Source: JACVRW01 sp963734025
GTDB taxonomy: Bacteria > Actinomycetota > Thermoleophilia > Solirubrobacterales > Thermoleophilaceae
NCBI GenBank assembly: GCA_963734025.1
Contig: CAVTFR010000017.1
Location: forward strand, 310,001 to 374,000
Direction of reading: 5' to 3'
DNA length: 64,000 bases
Part shown: piece after piece, positions 42,626 to 51,552 of the stretch
Layout of the letters: each line of letters begins with the position of its first letter
How positions within the stretch are numbered: the first letter of the stretch is position 1
Position numbers and translations under genes: made by a program
The notes under the pieces: model-generated
What the model was told of the DNA's origin: nothing
The model's input: the letters and a program-made list of their open reading frames with translations, nothing else
The model's database searches: none

Positions 42626-44041
42626 ATGGGCCCGACGGCTGATACTCAGGGCACGCCGGTCTTCGAACCCGGCTCCTTCCGCGACCCCGAGAGCCGGGTC
42701 TTCTACGCGGGCGACGACGTCTACCGGGCGCTCTCGGCGGACGGCCTGAGCGACTTCGAGGCCGTCCAGGCGAGCGGGCTCCTCGACGACGGCCGCGTCG
42801 TCTCGACCGAGCGGGTGGAGGACGTGACGGCGCTCAAGGGCCTGCTGGTCCACGAGCCGGCGGCGGTGCTGCGCCACGAGCGCATCCCGTTCGTCTCGTA
42901 CCCGTACGAGTGGACGTTCTCGATGCTCAAGGACGCCGCGCTGCTGCAGCTCGACCTGCTGCTCGAGGCGCTCGACCACGACCTGGTCCTCAAGGACTCG
43001 ACGCCCTACAACGTCCAGTTCAAGGGCGCCCGTCCCGTGTTCGTGGACGTCGGCTCGTTCGAGCGCCTGCGCGAGGGCGAGCCCTGGGTCGGCTATCGCC
43101 AGTTCTGCATGCTCTACCTCTATCCGCTGCTGCTGCAGTCGGCGAAGGGCGTTCCCTTCCGGCCCTGGCTGCGCGGCGCGATCGACGGGATCACGCCTGC
43201 GCAGATGCGCAGCCTGATGTCGTTCCGGGACCGCTTCCGCAAGGGCGTCTTCACGAACGTCTTCCTCCACGCCCGGCTCGAGGCCCGCTACGCGGACCGG
43301 CCCGACCAGGTCAAGCAGGAGGTCAGGCGGGTCTTCAAGAAGGAGCTGTTCGTGGCGAACGTGCGCAAGATGCGCAAGCTCGTCGACCGGCTCCGGTGGG
43401 ACCCGCCCGAGGGCGTCTGGACGGCGTACGGCGAGCGCAACACCTACACGGACGACGACGCCCGACGCAAGGACGACTTCGTGCGCGACGTCGCCGGCTT
43501 GCGTGACTGGGGTCTCGTCTGGGACATCGGCGCGAACAACGGCCGCTACTCGCGGATTGCGGCCGAGGGTGCGCGGACGGTGCTGGCGGTCGACGCCGAC
43601 GAGGGCCCGGTCGAGCTCCTCTACCGCGACCTGAGGTCGGAGGGCGACGAGCAGATCCTGCCGCTGACCATGAACCTGGCCGACCCCTCGCCGGGCCTCG
43701 GCTGGCGCGGGCTCGAGCGTAGGGCGCTCGCAGAGCGCGGCAAGCCCGACCTGGTGCTGGCGCTCGCGCTCATCCACCACGTCGCGATCAGCGCGAACGT
43801 CCCGGTGCGCGAGTTCATCGACTGGCTTGCGTCGCTCGGCTGCGCGCTCGTCATCGAGTTCCCCACGCGTGAGGACCCGATGGTGAAGAAGCTGCTCGCG
43901 CCCAAGCGCGAGGGCCTCCATCCCGACTACGAGCTCAGCTTCTTCGAGCGCTGCCTGGCCGAGGCGTTCGAGGTCGAGCGCTCGGAGCGCCTCGAGTCGG
44001 GCACGCGCGTCCTCTACTACGCCCGGCCCAAGGCCGGATGA
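42626..44041 (+). CDS. class I SAM-dependent methyltransferase with N-terminal kinase-like extension
   Basis: 471 residues. The C-terminal third is the methyltransferase: GLVWDIGANNGRYSRIAA (motif I), TVLAVDADEGPVELLYRDL, and PDLVLALALIHHVAISAN. The N-terminal ~250 residues contain DLVLKDSTPYNVQFKGARP, followed by VFVDVGSFERL; this resembles the catalytic loop and metal-site order of small-molecule kinases, though degenerate. Proteins of this type sit in surface-glycan loci. It overlaps the next gene by 4 nt (ATGA), so the two are coupled. Substrate unknown. Confidence 0.78.
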   Translation: MGPTADTQGTPVFEPGSFRDPESRVFYAGDDVYRALSADGLSDFEAVQASGLLDDGRVVSTERVEDVTALKGLLVHEPAAVLRHERIPFVSYPYEWTFSMLKDAALLQLDLLLEALDHDLVLKDSTPYNVQFKGARPVFVDVGSFERLREGEPWVGYRQFCMLYLYPLLLQSAKGVPFRPWLRGAIDGITPAQMRSLMSFRDRFRKGVFTNVFLHARLEARYADRPDQVKQEVRRVFKKELFVANVRKMRKLVDRLRWDPPEGVWTAYGERNTYTDDDARRKDDFVRDVAGLRDWGLVWDIGANNGRYSRIAAEGARTVLAVDADEGPVELLYRDLRSEGDEQILPLTMNLADPSPGLGWRGLERRALAERGKPDLVLALALIHHVAISANVPVREFIDWLASLGCALVIEFPTREDPMVKKLLAPKREGLHPDYELSFFERCLAEAFEVERSERLESGTRVLYYARPKAG

Positions 44042-46155
44042 GCACCACCGAAGCTTCGGTCGAGGAACCGGAGCGCGGCACCCCGCGCAGCCTCGCGAAG
44101 GAGGCTGCATGGTCGTACCTGAACCTGGCCGTGCTGTGGTGCTTTGCGGTCGCCCAGCCGCTCTTCGACCTGCTGAAGGACAATCCGGAGTTCTTCGCCG
44201 CCCGCGGCTCATCGGGCTTCGACATCATCTCGTTCTCGCTCCTGCTCGTGGTGCTCCCGCCGGCTCTGCTGCTCGGGATCGAGCTGCTCGTGGGCCTGGC
44301 CGGCGGCGGCGCGCGGCGCGCGGCGCACGTCGTCCTGATCGCCGGGCTCGTCACGCTGATCGCAGCGCAGGCGCTGAAGAAGGCGATCGACGCCGCGGAC
44401 ATCGTCCTCATCGTCGGCTCGGTGGCGATCGGCGTCGCCGTCGCGCTCCTGTGGCTGCGCGCCGAGCCGGTGCGCTCGTTCCTCAACATCCTCTCGCCGG
44501 CGCCGCTCGTGTTCCTCGCCCTGTTTCTCTTCAGCGGCTCGATCTCGGAGCTCGCCTTCCCTGACGACGCGAGCGCCCGGACGATCGGCGGCGTGACCCA
44601 GTCGCCGATCGTGGTCGTCCTGCTCGACGAGCTGCCCGTCAACACGCTGCTCGACGAGGACGGGAAGCTCGACAGGGAGCGCTACCCGGGCTTCGCGGAG
44701 CTCGCCGACAGCTCCACCTGGTTCAAGAACGCGTACACGATCTACGACTCGACCGAGCGCGCACAGCCGGCGATCATGGACGGCAACCTCCCCGAGGAGG
44801 ACCACCAGCCGATCTCCGGGGACCACCCGAACAGCATCTTCTCGCTGTTCGGCAAGACGCATCGCATGAACGTCTCCGAGGAGGCGACGTCGGTGTGCTC
44901 GCGCGACATCTGCGAGGACGAGCGCCTCGAAGAGGCCTACCCCGACCGCATCTCCTCGATGAGCGAGGACCTGGGGCTCGTGTGGCTCCACGTGGTGGCG
45001 CCACCCGAGATGGAGACCGACCTCACGAGCGTCTCCGAGAACTGGGGCAACTTCGGCGGCGCGGGCGAAGAGAGCGCCGAGTCGGGAGAGAAGGTCGGCG
45101 GGACGCGGATCGGCCGCTTCGCCCGCAGCAACCTGAACGGCGGCCGCCCGGTCCGCTTCCAGCAGTGGATCGACGACATCCGGCCGACCCGGCGTCCCAG
45201 CCTCAACTTCAAGCACACGCTGCTGCCGCACGTGCCGTGGCAGTACCTCCCGTCCGGCGACCGCTACCGGCGCCAGCCGAACGACGCGATCGAGGGCCTC
45301 TCGAGCCAGTCCTTCGAGGACCAGGGCCAGCTCGACGTGCTCTTCCAGCGCCACGCGCTGCAGACGATGTTCGCCGACCTCCAGCTGCAGAAGCTGTGGG
45401 ACAAGCTGAAGGCCGAGGGCATGTGGGACGACGCGCTGATCGTGGTCGCGGCCGACCACGGCGTGGCGTTTCCGCTCGGCAGCGTTCAACGCAGGCGCCT
45501 GACTCGCGACACGGCGGCCGAGATCGCGCCGATCCCGCTGTTCATGAAGGCGCCCGGCCAGACGCGCCCCGAGGTCGACGACGCCTACGTCGAGACGATC
45601 GACGTCCTGCCGACGATCTTCGACATCCTGAACCTCGATCCGCGGGTGGAGATGGACGGCAAGTCGGCCTACAGCGACGAGGTCCAGAACCGCGACGAGC
45701 TGCGCTTCCTGATGCGCAACACCTTCGAGACGCTGCGCATCCCGGCGGACACCTTCGAGGCCGAGCGGCGCGAGGTGCTCGCGCGCAACGCGCGCCTGAT
45801 CGGGAGCGGGGCGGACGGCCTCGAGCGCATGTACCGGCTCGGCCCCCACCAGGACCTGATCGGGAAGCCCACCTCGGCGGCCGGCGATCCGCTCGACGTC
45901 GACCTCGTGTACGCGGACGACTACGGGCGGGTCGACCCGGAGAGCGGCCTCGTCCCGACCCACGTGGTGGCCCGCGTGAACGGACCCGACCGGCACCCGC
46001 GCGACATCGCGGTGGCGGTGAACGGCCGGATCGCGGGAGTCGGCAACACCTTCAAGCTCGCGATCGGCGACGAGGGCGAGCTGGTGTCGGTGATGGTGCC
46101 CGAGTCGGCGTTCCGGAAGGGGCGCAATCGGGTGGAGGTGCTGCTGGCGGAGTAG
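44038..46155 (+). CDS. membrane-bound sulfatase-fold transferase (LTA-synthase-like)
   Basis: 705 residues. About five membrane spans in the first ~170 residues, then a large extracytoplasmic alkaline-phosphatase-fold domain: metal Asp in SPIVVVLLDELPVNTLLDED, likely Thr/Ser nucleophile region DSTERAQPAIMDG, HTLLPHVPWQYLPSG and AADHGVAFPLG. This is the architecture of lipoteichoic-acid synthases and phosphoglycerol transferases, which move a polar head group from a lipid to a surface polymer. Start overlaps the methyltransferase stop (ATGA). Copy 4 of the dispersed palindrome lies 28 nt after its stop. Confidence 0.8.
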   Translation: MSTTEASVEEPERGTPRSLAKEAAWSYLNLAVLWCFAVAQPLFDLLKDNPEFFAARGSSGFDIISFSLLLVVLPPALLLGIELLVGLAGGGARRAAHVVLIAGLVTLIAAQALKKAIDAADIVLIVGSVAIGVAVALLWLRAEPVRSFLNILSPAPLVFLALFLFSGSISELAFPDDASARTIGGVTQSPIVVVLLDELPVNTLLDEDGKLDRERYPGFAELADSSTWFKNAYTIYDSTERAQPAIMDGNLPEEDHQPISGDHPNSIFSLFGKTHRMNVSEEATSVCSRDICEDERLEEAYPDRISSMSEDLGLVWLHVVAPPEMETDLTSVSENWGNFGGAGEESAESGEKVGGTRIGRFARSNLNGGRPVRFQQWIDDIRPTRRPSLNFKHTLLPHVPWQYLPSGDRYRRQPNDAIEGLSSQSFEDQGQLDVLFQRHALQTMFADLQLQKLWDKLKAEGMWDDALIVVAADHGVAFPLGSVQRRRLTRDTAAEIAPIPLFMKAPGQTRPEVDDAYVETIDVLPTIFDILNLDPRVEMDGKSAYSDEVQNRDELRFLMRNTFETLRIPADTFEAERREVLARNARLIGSGADGLERMYRLGPHQDLIGKPTSAAGDPLDVDLVYADDYGRVDPESGLVPTHVVARVNGPDRHPRDIAVAVNGRIAGVGNTFKLAIGDEGELVSVMVPESAFRKGRNRVEVLLAE

Positions 46156-46182
46156 GGCGCGCGCCCGGAATCACCCCACGTT

Positions 46183-46217
46183 TCCGACTTGGTGTCGTCA
46201 GACGACCACAAGTCGGG
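46183..46217. repeat. dispersed 35-bp imperfect palindrome, copy 4 (extended stem)
   Basis: Same outer and inner stems as the others. Here the pairing reaches further: CCACG (from 46176) pairs with CGTGG (to 46224), giving a nearly unbroken 16-bp outer stem. It lies between two convergent genes. Confidence 0.85.
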
Positions 46218-46248
46218 AACGTGGCTGAAATTCGGCCGCTCTGACGGC

Positions 46249-46611
46249 CTACAGCTCAGCCAGGCACTTCTCCACGTCGCCGAGGATGTCCTCGGTGTCG
46301 GGGTCGACCTCGGGCTCCACGAACAGGAGTGCCGCGCCGATTTGCTCGGCGCCCTCGCCGTCGCCCTCGAACTGGGCCGCCTCGGCCTCGCCGGCCGTCA
46401 GGTAGAAGCGGATGTGGGTGCCGGAGGCGGCGCCGCCCAGCACGATCTGGTCGTCGCCGTCGAGGCGCGCGTCGATGCCCTTCTCGTCCGCGATGCATGC
46501 GAGTGCGACCGAGCGGGTGTCGGAGTCGTCGCCGGCCGGCGCGGCGTCGTTTGAGCCGCAGCCGGCGAGGGCGGCGGCGAGCGCTAGGACCAGTAAAACC
46601 GGGCGCTTCAC
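46249..46611 (-). CDS. small lipoprotein
   Basis: 120 residues from GTG 46611. A lipoprotein signal with lipobox LAGC (ALAAALAGCGSNDAAP) is followed by a short acidic mature domain: VALACIADEKGIDARLDGD, FYLTAGEAEAAQFEGDG and a final DVEKCLAEL, with two cysteines that could pair. GTG 46611 is preferred over an ATG 24 nt upstream because TACCCT lies 8 nt before it. Function unknown; surface location is expected. Confidence 0.75.
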   Translation of the reverse strand: MKRPVLLVLALAAALAGCGSNDAAPAGDDSDTRSVALACIADEKGIDARLDGDDQIVLGGAASGTHIRFYLTAGEAEAAQFEGDGEGAEQIGAALLFVEPEVDPDTEDILGDVEKCLAEL

Positions 46612-46619
46612 GGCCGCGC

Positions 46620-46625
46620 AGGGTA
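46620..46625 (-). promoter_or_regulatory. -10 hexamer TACCCT for the lipoprotein gene
   Basis: Minus-strand TACCCT ends 8 nt before GTG 46611 and decides the start. Confidence 0.45.
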
Positions 46626-46644
46626 GTGGATGCAAGGGCCCGCG

Positions 46645-48627
46645 CTAGCGCAGCGGGCGCGTCTTTCGCCACAGCGTCTGGGCCGTGCGGAAGACCGGCT
46701 TGCGGCGGTTCGTCTCCTCGATCAGGCTCTTGTTGTGCCACGGCGGCGTGGCCCACTCGGCGGGCGCGCCGCCCTGCCAGGTCGGGTCGACGCGGAAGTC
46801 GCGCAGCGCCCAGTGGATCGACCCGTACACGTACGGCTTCGAGGCGTGCACAGCGATGTGATCGGCGACGAACTTCCGCTGGTACTCGTAGGTCCCGGGC
46901 TGCTCCAAAGGCCCGGAACGCGAGCCCTCGGCTCCGAACTCGGTGATCACGAGGGGAAGCTCGGGGTTGGCGGCGTGCAGCTCGTCCAGGTAGCCGGGGA
47001 GCTCATAGAGCTGGCTCGCCGGGCGCACGAGATCGGCTTTGTAGGAGTCGTACCAGCCGAAGTACTCGTTGACGCCGAGGACGTCGAGATAGCGGAAGGA
47101 CGAGTCGGTGAGCGGCTCGCCGATGCGCGACTGCCGGTCGATGCCGATCAGGTGCGTGTCGTCCATCTCGCGCACGGCGGCGGACGCGTCGCGGATGTAC
47201 GTCTGCAGGGGCGGGCTGAAGATGCCGAGCTCGGAGCGGTTGCCGGCGGGCTCGTTGGCGAGCGACCAGGTCAGGATCGAGGCGTGGTTCATGTTGTTGC
47301 GCACGGTCAAGAGCGCCGCGCGCTCCGCGGCCGGCACGACGCGTCCGAAGATCGTGTTCGGAACCTGGTAGACCGGCGCGTCCACCCAGTACATGATCCC
47401 GAGCCGGTCGAACATCTCGAGGAAGGCGGGGTGGAGCGGGTAGTGCGAGCGCGTGACGGTGGCGCCGAGGTTGCGCAGGCGGTTGACGAGCAGGCGGCGG
47501 GTGTCCTGGCTGAGCGCGCCGCCCTCCACCCGGTCGTCCTCGTGGATGCTCGCGCCGCGCAGGTTGAGGCGCTTGCCGTTGAGGAGCAGCCGGCCGCTCT
47601 TCACCTCGAGCTTCTTGACGCCGAACGTGACCCGGTAGGCCGACTTGCGCTCGCCCTCCAAATAGGCGGCGACGGTCATGTCGTAGAGGGTCGGGCTGCC
47701 GGGCTGCCACAGCTTGGGCCGCTCGATCTCGAAGGTCTCGGTGAGCACGCGGGTCGCCTTCGCCGCGACCGTCTGCGGGTCCATGACGATGCGCTCGCCG
47801 GCCAGGTTGAAGACGAGCGTGACGTCGCGGTCGCGCGAGCTGATGTTGCGAACGGCGGTTGTGACCTCGACCTTTGCCGGGCCGCGCAGCTTGCGCACGC
47901 GGGGCTGAACGAGCACGTTCTCGACGTCGACCGTGTCGACGCGGCGCACGTAGACCTCGCGCAGCAGGCCGCCGAAGTTCCACCAGCCGCCGGTCCCGAA
48001 CCCGTTGACGGAAGCGGGGCGCCAGTGCGTGAGGTCAGTGTTGCTGCGCATCGACGAGACCTGCACGACGAGCGTGTTCCGGCCCTTTCGTATTCCGGTC
48101 AGGTCGGGCTCGAACGGGAAGTAGCCGATCTGGCCGCCGATCTCCTTGCCGTTCAGCCACACCCGGGTCCGGTAGTTCGCGCCCTCGAAGCGCACCTTGA
48201 AGAGCTCGAGCTTGCGCAACATCGCCGTCTTGGCGAGCGGGACCGTGAACTCCTTGCGATACCAGCCGACCGAGGAATAGTTGAACTGCGTGTCGGTCGC
48301 GTTCCAGTTGTGCGGGACCGTTATCTCGGACCAGCCCACGAGGTCGCGCTGCGCGTACCAGCCCTCGGCCGCGCCCACGCGGGCATCGTCCTGGCGGAAG
48401 TACCAGGTGCCGCCGAGCAGCTGACGGTCCAGCTGTCCCTCCCGGATGAGCGGCTTGCCACCGGGGCGCTCGACCTTCAGCTCGGGCGGAGGCGGCGGCG
48501 GGGGAGGCTGCTCGGGCGCCGGCTGTCCGCTCGGCGGGCCGGGCGTCCCGCCAGGGTCCTGCGCGCTCGCGGGCGCGGCCGCGGCAGCGGCTAGGCAGGC
48601 CAGGATGACGAGTGGGAAGAGACGCAC
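46645..48627 (-). CDS. secreted glycoside hydrolase family 2 protein (beta-galactosidase/glucuronidase type)
   Basis: 660 residues from GTG 48627. Signal peptide (FPLVILACLAAAAAAPASA), then a Pro-rich linker. GH2 modules follow: sugar-binding domain (VPHNWNATDTQFNYSSVGWY, GWWNFGGLLREVYVRR), an Ig-like domain and the TIM barrel with LNLRGASIHEDDR, acid/base Glu in SLANEPAGN and nucleophile Glu in LVITEFGAEGSRSG. An upstream ATG at 48684 is less likely because a TACCCT hexamer lies between (48656-48651). It probably trims exopolysaccharide or environmental glycans. Divergent from the UPF0104 gene. Confidence 0.88.
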   Translation of the reverse strand: MRLFPLVILACLAAAAAAPASAQDPGGTPGPPSGQPAPEQPPPPPPPPELKVERPGGKPLIREGQLDRQLLGGTWYFRQDDARVGAAEGWYAQRDLVGWSEITVPHNWNATDTQFNYSSVGWYRKEFTVPLAKTAMLRKLELFKVRFEGANYRTRVWLNGKEIGGQIGYFPFEPDLTGIRKGRNTLVVQVSSMRSNTDLTHWRPASVNGFGTGGWWNFGGLLREVYVRRVDTVDVENVLVQPRVRKLRGPAKVEVTTAVRNISSRDRDVTLVFNLAGERIVMDPQTVAAKATRVLTETFEIERPKLWQPGSPTLYDMTVAAYLEGERKSAYRVTFGVKKLEVKSGRLLLNGKRLNLRGASIHEDDRVEGGALSQDTRRLLVNRLRNLGATVTRSHYPLHPAFLEMFDRLGIMYWVDAPVYQVPNTIFGRVVPAAERAALLTVRNNMNHASILTWSLANEPAGNRSELGIFSPPLQTYIRDASAAVREMDDTHLIGIDRQSRIGEPLTDSSFRYLDVLGVNEYFGWYDSYKADLVRPASQLYELPGYLDELHAANPELPLVITEFGAEGSRSGPLEQPGTYEYQRKFVADHIAVHASKPYVYGSIHWALRDFRVDPTWQGGAPAEWATPPWHNKSLIEETNRRKPVFRTAQTLWRKTRPLR

Positions 48628-48650
48628 GGCGAACGGGGAGGCGACGCTGC

Positions 48651-48656
48651 AGGGTA
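48651..48656 (-). promoter_or_regulatory. -10 hexamer TACCCT for the GH2 gene
   Basis: Minus-strand TACCCT, 23 nt before GTG 48627, giving a short leader of about 15 nt. Confidence 0.3.
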
Positions 48657-48728
48657 GCGAGACGCCCCGCCGTAACACAGCCACGGGGCGAGGGTTGCGC
48701 CGCGCGCGTGCGCGGTGCTGATTGTGCT

Positions 48729-48757
48729 TGGGTTCGCTCGGGTACGACTGCTACCGT
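48729..48757 (+). promoter_or_regulatory. possible promoter TTGGGT-17-TACCGT
   Basis: TTGGGT (48729-48734) and TACCGT (48752-48757) with 17 bp between. The predicted transcript begins about 90 nt before ATG 48857. Confidence 0.4.
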
Positions 48758-48767
48758 GATGCACCGC

Positions 48768-48841
48768 GACCGGCGCCCGGGGCCGGTCAGCCTGCGCCGT
48801 TAAACGCCCCTCATGGGCGCGCCCGCCGGGCACAGGCGGGC
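48768..48841 (+). promoter_or_regulatory. structured leader with three hairpins before the UPF0104 gene
   Basis: Three stems follow one another: GACCGGC/GCCGGTC (48768-48774 with 48782-48788), CGCCC/GGGCG (48805-48809 with 48815-48819) and GCCCGCC/GGCGGGC (48821-48827 with 48835-48841). The last ends 15 nt before the ATG. GC-rich DNA makes chance stems common, so a regulatory role is only a suggestion. Confidence 0.3.
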
Positions 48842-48856
48842 TCCGACCTTCAGTCC

Positions 48857-49903
48857 ATGAATCGACGCTTCGCGCTCATCCAAGCACTCGTCTCGCTAGT
48901 CGCGCTTGCGGCGGTCATCTGGTGGGCGACGAAGCAGGAGGCGCCCGAGCTTCCGAGCGGGGCCGAGGCGATCGCCTGGCTCGTCGGCGCGCTCGCCATC
49001 TACGCCGTCGCGACGCTCGTCCGCGGCGAGCGCTGGCACCGCATCCTCCAGATCACCGGCGTCCACGCTCGGCGGCGGGACTGCTACGGGCTCACGTGCG
49101 TCGGCTACATGGGCAACAACGTGCTGCCCGCGCGCGCCGGCGAGGTCCTGCGCGTCGTCCTGATGGCGCCACGTGCCGACGCGTCGAAGCGTGCGGTCGC
49201 CGGCTCGATCGTCGCCGAGCGGCTGCTCGACGTGATCGCGCTCGCGCTGGTCTTCGTGGTCACGGTCTACGGCGTGCTCGGCTCCGACGTGCTGCCGACG
49301 AACCGCCCGATCCTGATGGCCGGCATCATCTTCCTCGTCCTCCTCGGGCTTGCGCTCGTCGTCTGGGTGCTGCGCCGCCACCACTTCTTCGAGCGCGTCC
49401 GTGACTGGCTGCGGCCGATCGCCGACTCGCCCCGTGCGCTCCTCAGCACCAGCGGTGTGGTGCTGCTGGCCGCCACCTTCGTGCTCTGGGCTCTCGAGGC
49501 GGCCGTCTACCTGGCGGTGGCGCGCTCGGTCGATCTCGACATCAGCATGACCGGCGCCCTCTACCTGGTGGCGCTGACCAACTTCGTCGCGGCGCTGCCC
49601 GCCGCGCCCGGCTCGATCGGCACCTTCGACGCCGCGGTCGCCTGGGGCGCCAAGCGGCTCGGCGCGACCGGCTCCGCGGCCGTCTCGTACCTGATCATGC
49701 TGCGCTTCGTCATATACGTGCCGATCACGGTGGTCGGCTTCGTGATCCTGGTCGCGGGCTACGGCGGCTGGTCGAAGCTGCGCGAGGCGCTGCGCACCGA
49801 GCGCGAGGTCATCGAGGCGGGGCCGCCCCAGCCGCAGCCCCACCGTCCCGCGCAGCCCAAGCCCACGCCCCAGCCGTCCGGCGCCGAGGCGCCCACCGCG
49901 TAG
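48857..49903 (+). CDS. UPF0104/lysylphosphatidylglycerol-synthase-type membrane protein
   Basis: 348 residues with about eight membrane spans and a Pro-rich cytosolic tail (PPQPQPHRPAQPKPTPQPS). Family motifs: RGERWHRILQI, then YMGNNVLPARAGEVLRVVLM and SIVAERLLDVIALALV, and AALPAAPGSIGTFDAAV in the second half. This flippase-like module also occurs in aminoacyl-phosphatidylglycerol synthases; alone, members are linked to lipid or glycolipid handling. ATG 48857 fits the first span; upstream frame is non-coding leader. It precedes the 49915 gene by 11 nt and is probably co-transcribed with it. Confidence 0.85.
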   Translation: MNRRFALIQALVSLVALAAVIWWATKQEAPELPSGAEAIAWLVGALAIYAVATLVRGERWHRILQITGVHARRRDCYGLTCVGYMGNNVLPARAGEVLRVVLMAPRADASKRAVAGSIVAERLLDVIALALVFVVTVYGVLGSDVLPTNRPILMAGIIFLVLLGLALVVWVLRRHHFFERVRDWLRPIADSPRALLSTSGVVLLAATFVLWALEAAVYLAVARSVDLDISMTGALYLVALTNFVAALPAAPGSIGTFDAAVAWGAKRLGATGSAAVSYLIMLRFVIYVPITVVGFVILVAGYGGWSKLREALRTEREVIEAGPPQPQPHRPAQPKPTPQPSGAEAPTA

Positions 49904-49914
49904 CACCCGCCCCG

Positions 49915-51552
49915 ATGCGGGTGTCCGCCGCACAGCTCCGGCTCCTGCGTCCGCGGGAGGTCGCGTCCCCGCCCGCGCCGGGCGCCTCGGAGAACGGAGC
50001 CGGTCAGGCCGCCGGCGGCCGCGCAATCGACCGCCACGGTGTGCAGATCGCCTGGATCATGGCGGGCTGCCTCGCGATCGCCGCGATCTCGCTGCTGTGG
50101 CCGTCGACGCCGACCTACGACCCCTGGGCGTGGATTCTGTGGGGACGCGAGATCACCGAGCTCGACCTCGTGACGGAGGGCGGGCCCTCCTGGAAGCCGT
50201 TCCCGATCCTCTTCACGACTCCGTTCGCGCTGTTCGGCGACGACCTCGCGCCCTACCTGTGGCTGTGGGTCGCGCGCGCGGGCGGGCTGTTCGGCTGCGT
50301 GATGGCCTACCGCGTTGCGAACAGGCTCGTCGGCGGCGGCATCTACGGCGTGCTCGCGGGCGTCTCCGGCTTCGCGGCCCTGTTCGCGAGCAACAAGTAC
50401 GTGCGAGACGCGGCGCTCGGCAACTCCGAGCCGCTGCTCGCCGCGGTCGTCCTCTGGGCCTTCGAGCGCCATCTCGACGGGCGCCGCGACCACGCGCTCT
50501 ACCTCGGCGTCGCGGCGGCGCTGCTGCGCCCCGAGGCATGGCCCTTCCTGGCCCTCTACGGCCTCTGGCTGTGGTTCGCCGAGCCGCGCCTGCGGCTGCG
50601 AATGGTCGGCTTCGCGGTGCTGATCCCGTCGCTCTGGTTCCTGCCCGAGTGGTGGGGCGCGGGCGACCCGTTTCGCGCCGGCGCCCGCGCCAACGCCCCC
50701 AACCCGGGCAGCGCGGCCTTCGCGGAGTCGCCCGCCGTCGAGCTCTTCAAGCGCTTCTCCGAGAGCACGATCGCGCCGGTCGAGCTCGGGACGGTGATCG
50801 CCGTCGGGGTGGCGATTGTCGCCTGGGTGCGAAGACGGGCACAAGGCGCCGTCCTGGCGCTCGCGATCCTCGGCTTCTCGTGGTTCGCGCTCGTGGCGGC
50901 CATGACCGAGGCGGGCTTCGCCGGCAACCAGCGCTACCTGATGGTCACCACCGCGGCGGTGTCCGTGCTGGGCGGCATCGGCGCCGTGCGTCTGCTGCAG
51001 GGAGTCGAGTGGGCGGGCATGCGGGTCCTCGGCACCGCGCGGGCCGGAGCGATCGCCGCCGGCGTGGCGTTCGTCGCCGGGATCGCGATCGCCTCACCGA
51101 CGATCGTCGCCAAGGCCGACAACACGGCGCGTGTCCAGGGCGGCCTCGAGCACGAGGCCTTCCTCTGGCACGACCTCAAGGCGCTCATCGACGACAACGG
51201 CGGGCAGGAGCGGCTGCTCGCCTGCGGCGGCATCTTCAGCGGCCCCTTCCAGACCCAGATGGTCGCCTACGAGCTGGGCGTGCACGGCATCAACGTCGGC
51301 TGGAAGGAGACGCCGCCGCCGGGTGTCGTCTTCCGGACCCGCACCGTGCCGGACGGGCCGCTCGTGACGAAGCCCACCGATGACCGCTACCGGCTCGTCG
51401 ACCAGCACGGCAAGTGGCGGCTCCTGACCGTGCCGCCCGAGGGCAACCCGGAGGACGGCTGCCCCGCCGCGAGCCCCGACGCACCGACCGCCCCGGCGCC
51501 GCTCGGCTCCGGGCTCCCGAAGCAGCCCACACGCCGAGTTGGCCAGGACTGA
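49915..51552 (+). CDS. multi-span membrane protein, paralogue of 40755
   Basis: 545 residues with about ten membrane segments and a soluble tail. Shared blocks with the 40755 protein: PTYDPWAWILWGREITELDL, GGPSWKPFPILFTTPFAL, RHLDGRRDHALYLGVAAALL, LALYGLWLWFAEPRLRLRM and the TEAGFAGNQRYL region against TQAGFSGNPRYV. It differs by an N-terminal extension of ~40 residues and a longer C-terminus. It overlaps the next gene by 14 nt. Likely part of membrane glycan assembly; the exact reaction is unknown. Confidence 0.72.
   Translation: MRVSAAQLRLLRPREVASPPAPGASENGAGQAAGGRAIDRHGVQIAWIMAGCLAIAAISLLWPSTPTYDPWAWILWGREITELDLVTEGGPSWKPFPILFTTPFALFGDDLAPYLWLWVARAGGLFGCVMAYRVANRLVGGGIYGVLAGVSGFAALFASNKYVRDAALGNSEPLLAAVVLWAFERHLDGRRDHALYLGVAAALLRPEAWPFLALYGLWLWFAEPRLRLRMVGFAVLIPSLWFLPEWWGAGDPFRAGARANAPNPGSAAFAESPAVELFKRFSESTIAPVELGTVIAVGVAIVAWVRRRAQGAVLALAILGFSWFALVAAMTEAGFAGNQRYLMVTTAAVSVLGGIGAVRLLQGVEWAGMRVLGTARAGAIAAGVAFVAGIAIASPTIVAKADNTARVQGGLEHEAFLWHDLKALIDDNGGQERLLACGGIFSGPFQTQMVAYELGVHGINVGWKETPPPGVVFRTRTVPDGPLVTKPTDDRYRLVDQHGKWRLLTVPPEGNPEDGCPAASPDAPTAPAPLGSGLPKQPTRRVGQD

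Noticed and set aside
48759..48803. Possible 14-residue leader peptide before the UPF0104 gene
   Set aside because: The ATG is 1 nt after the -10 hexamer, before the expected transcript start, and there is no ribosome site.
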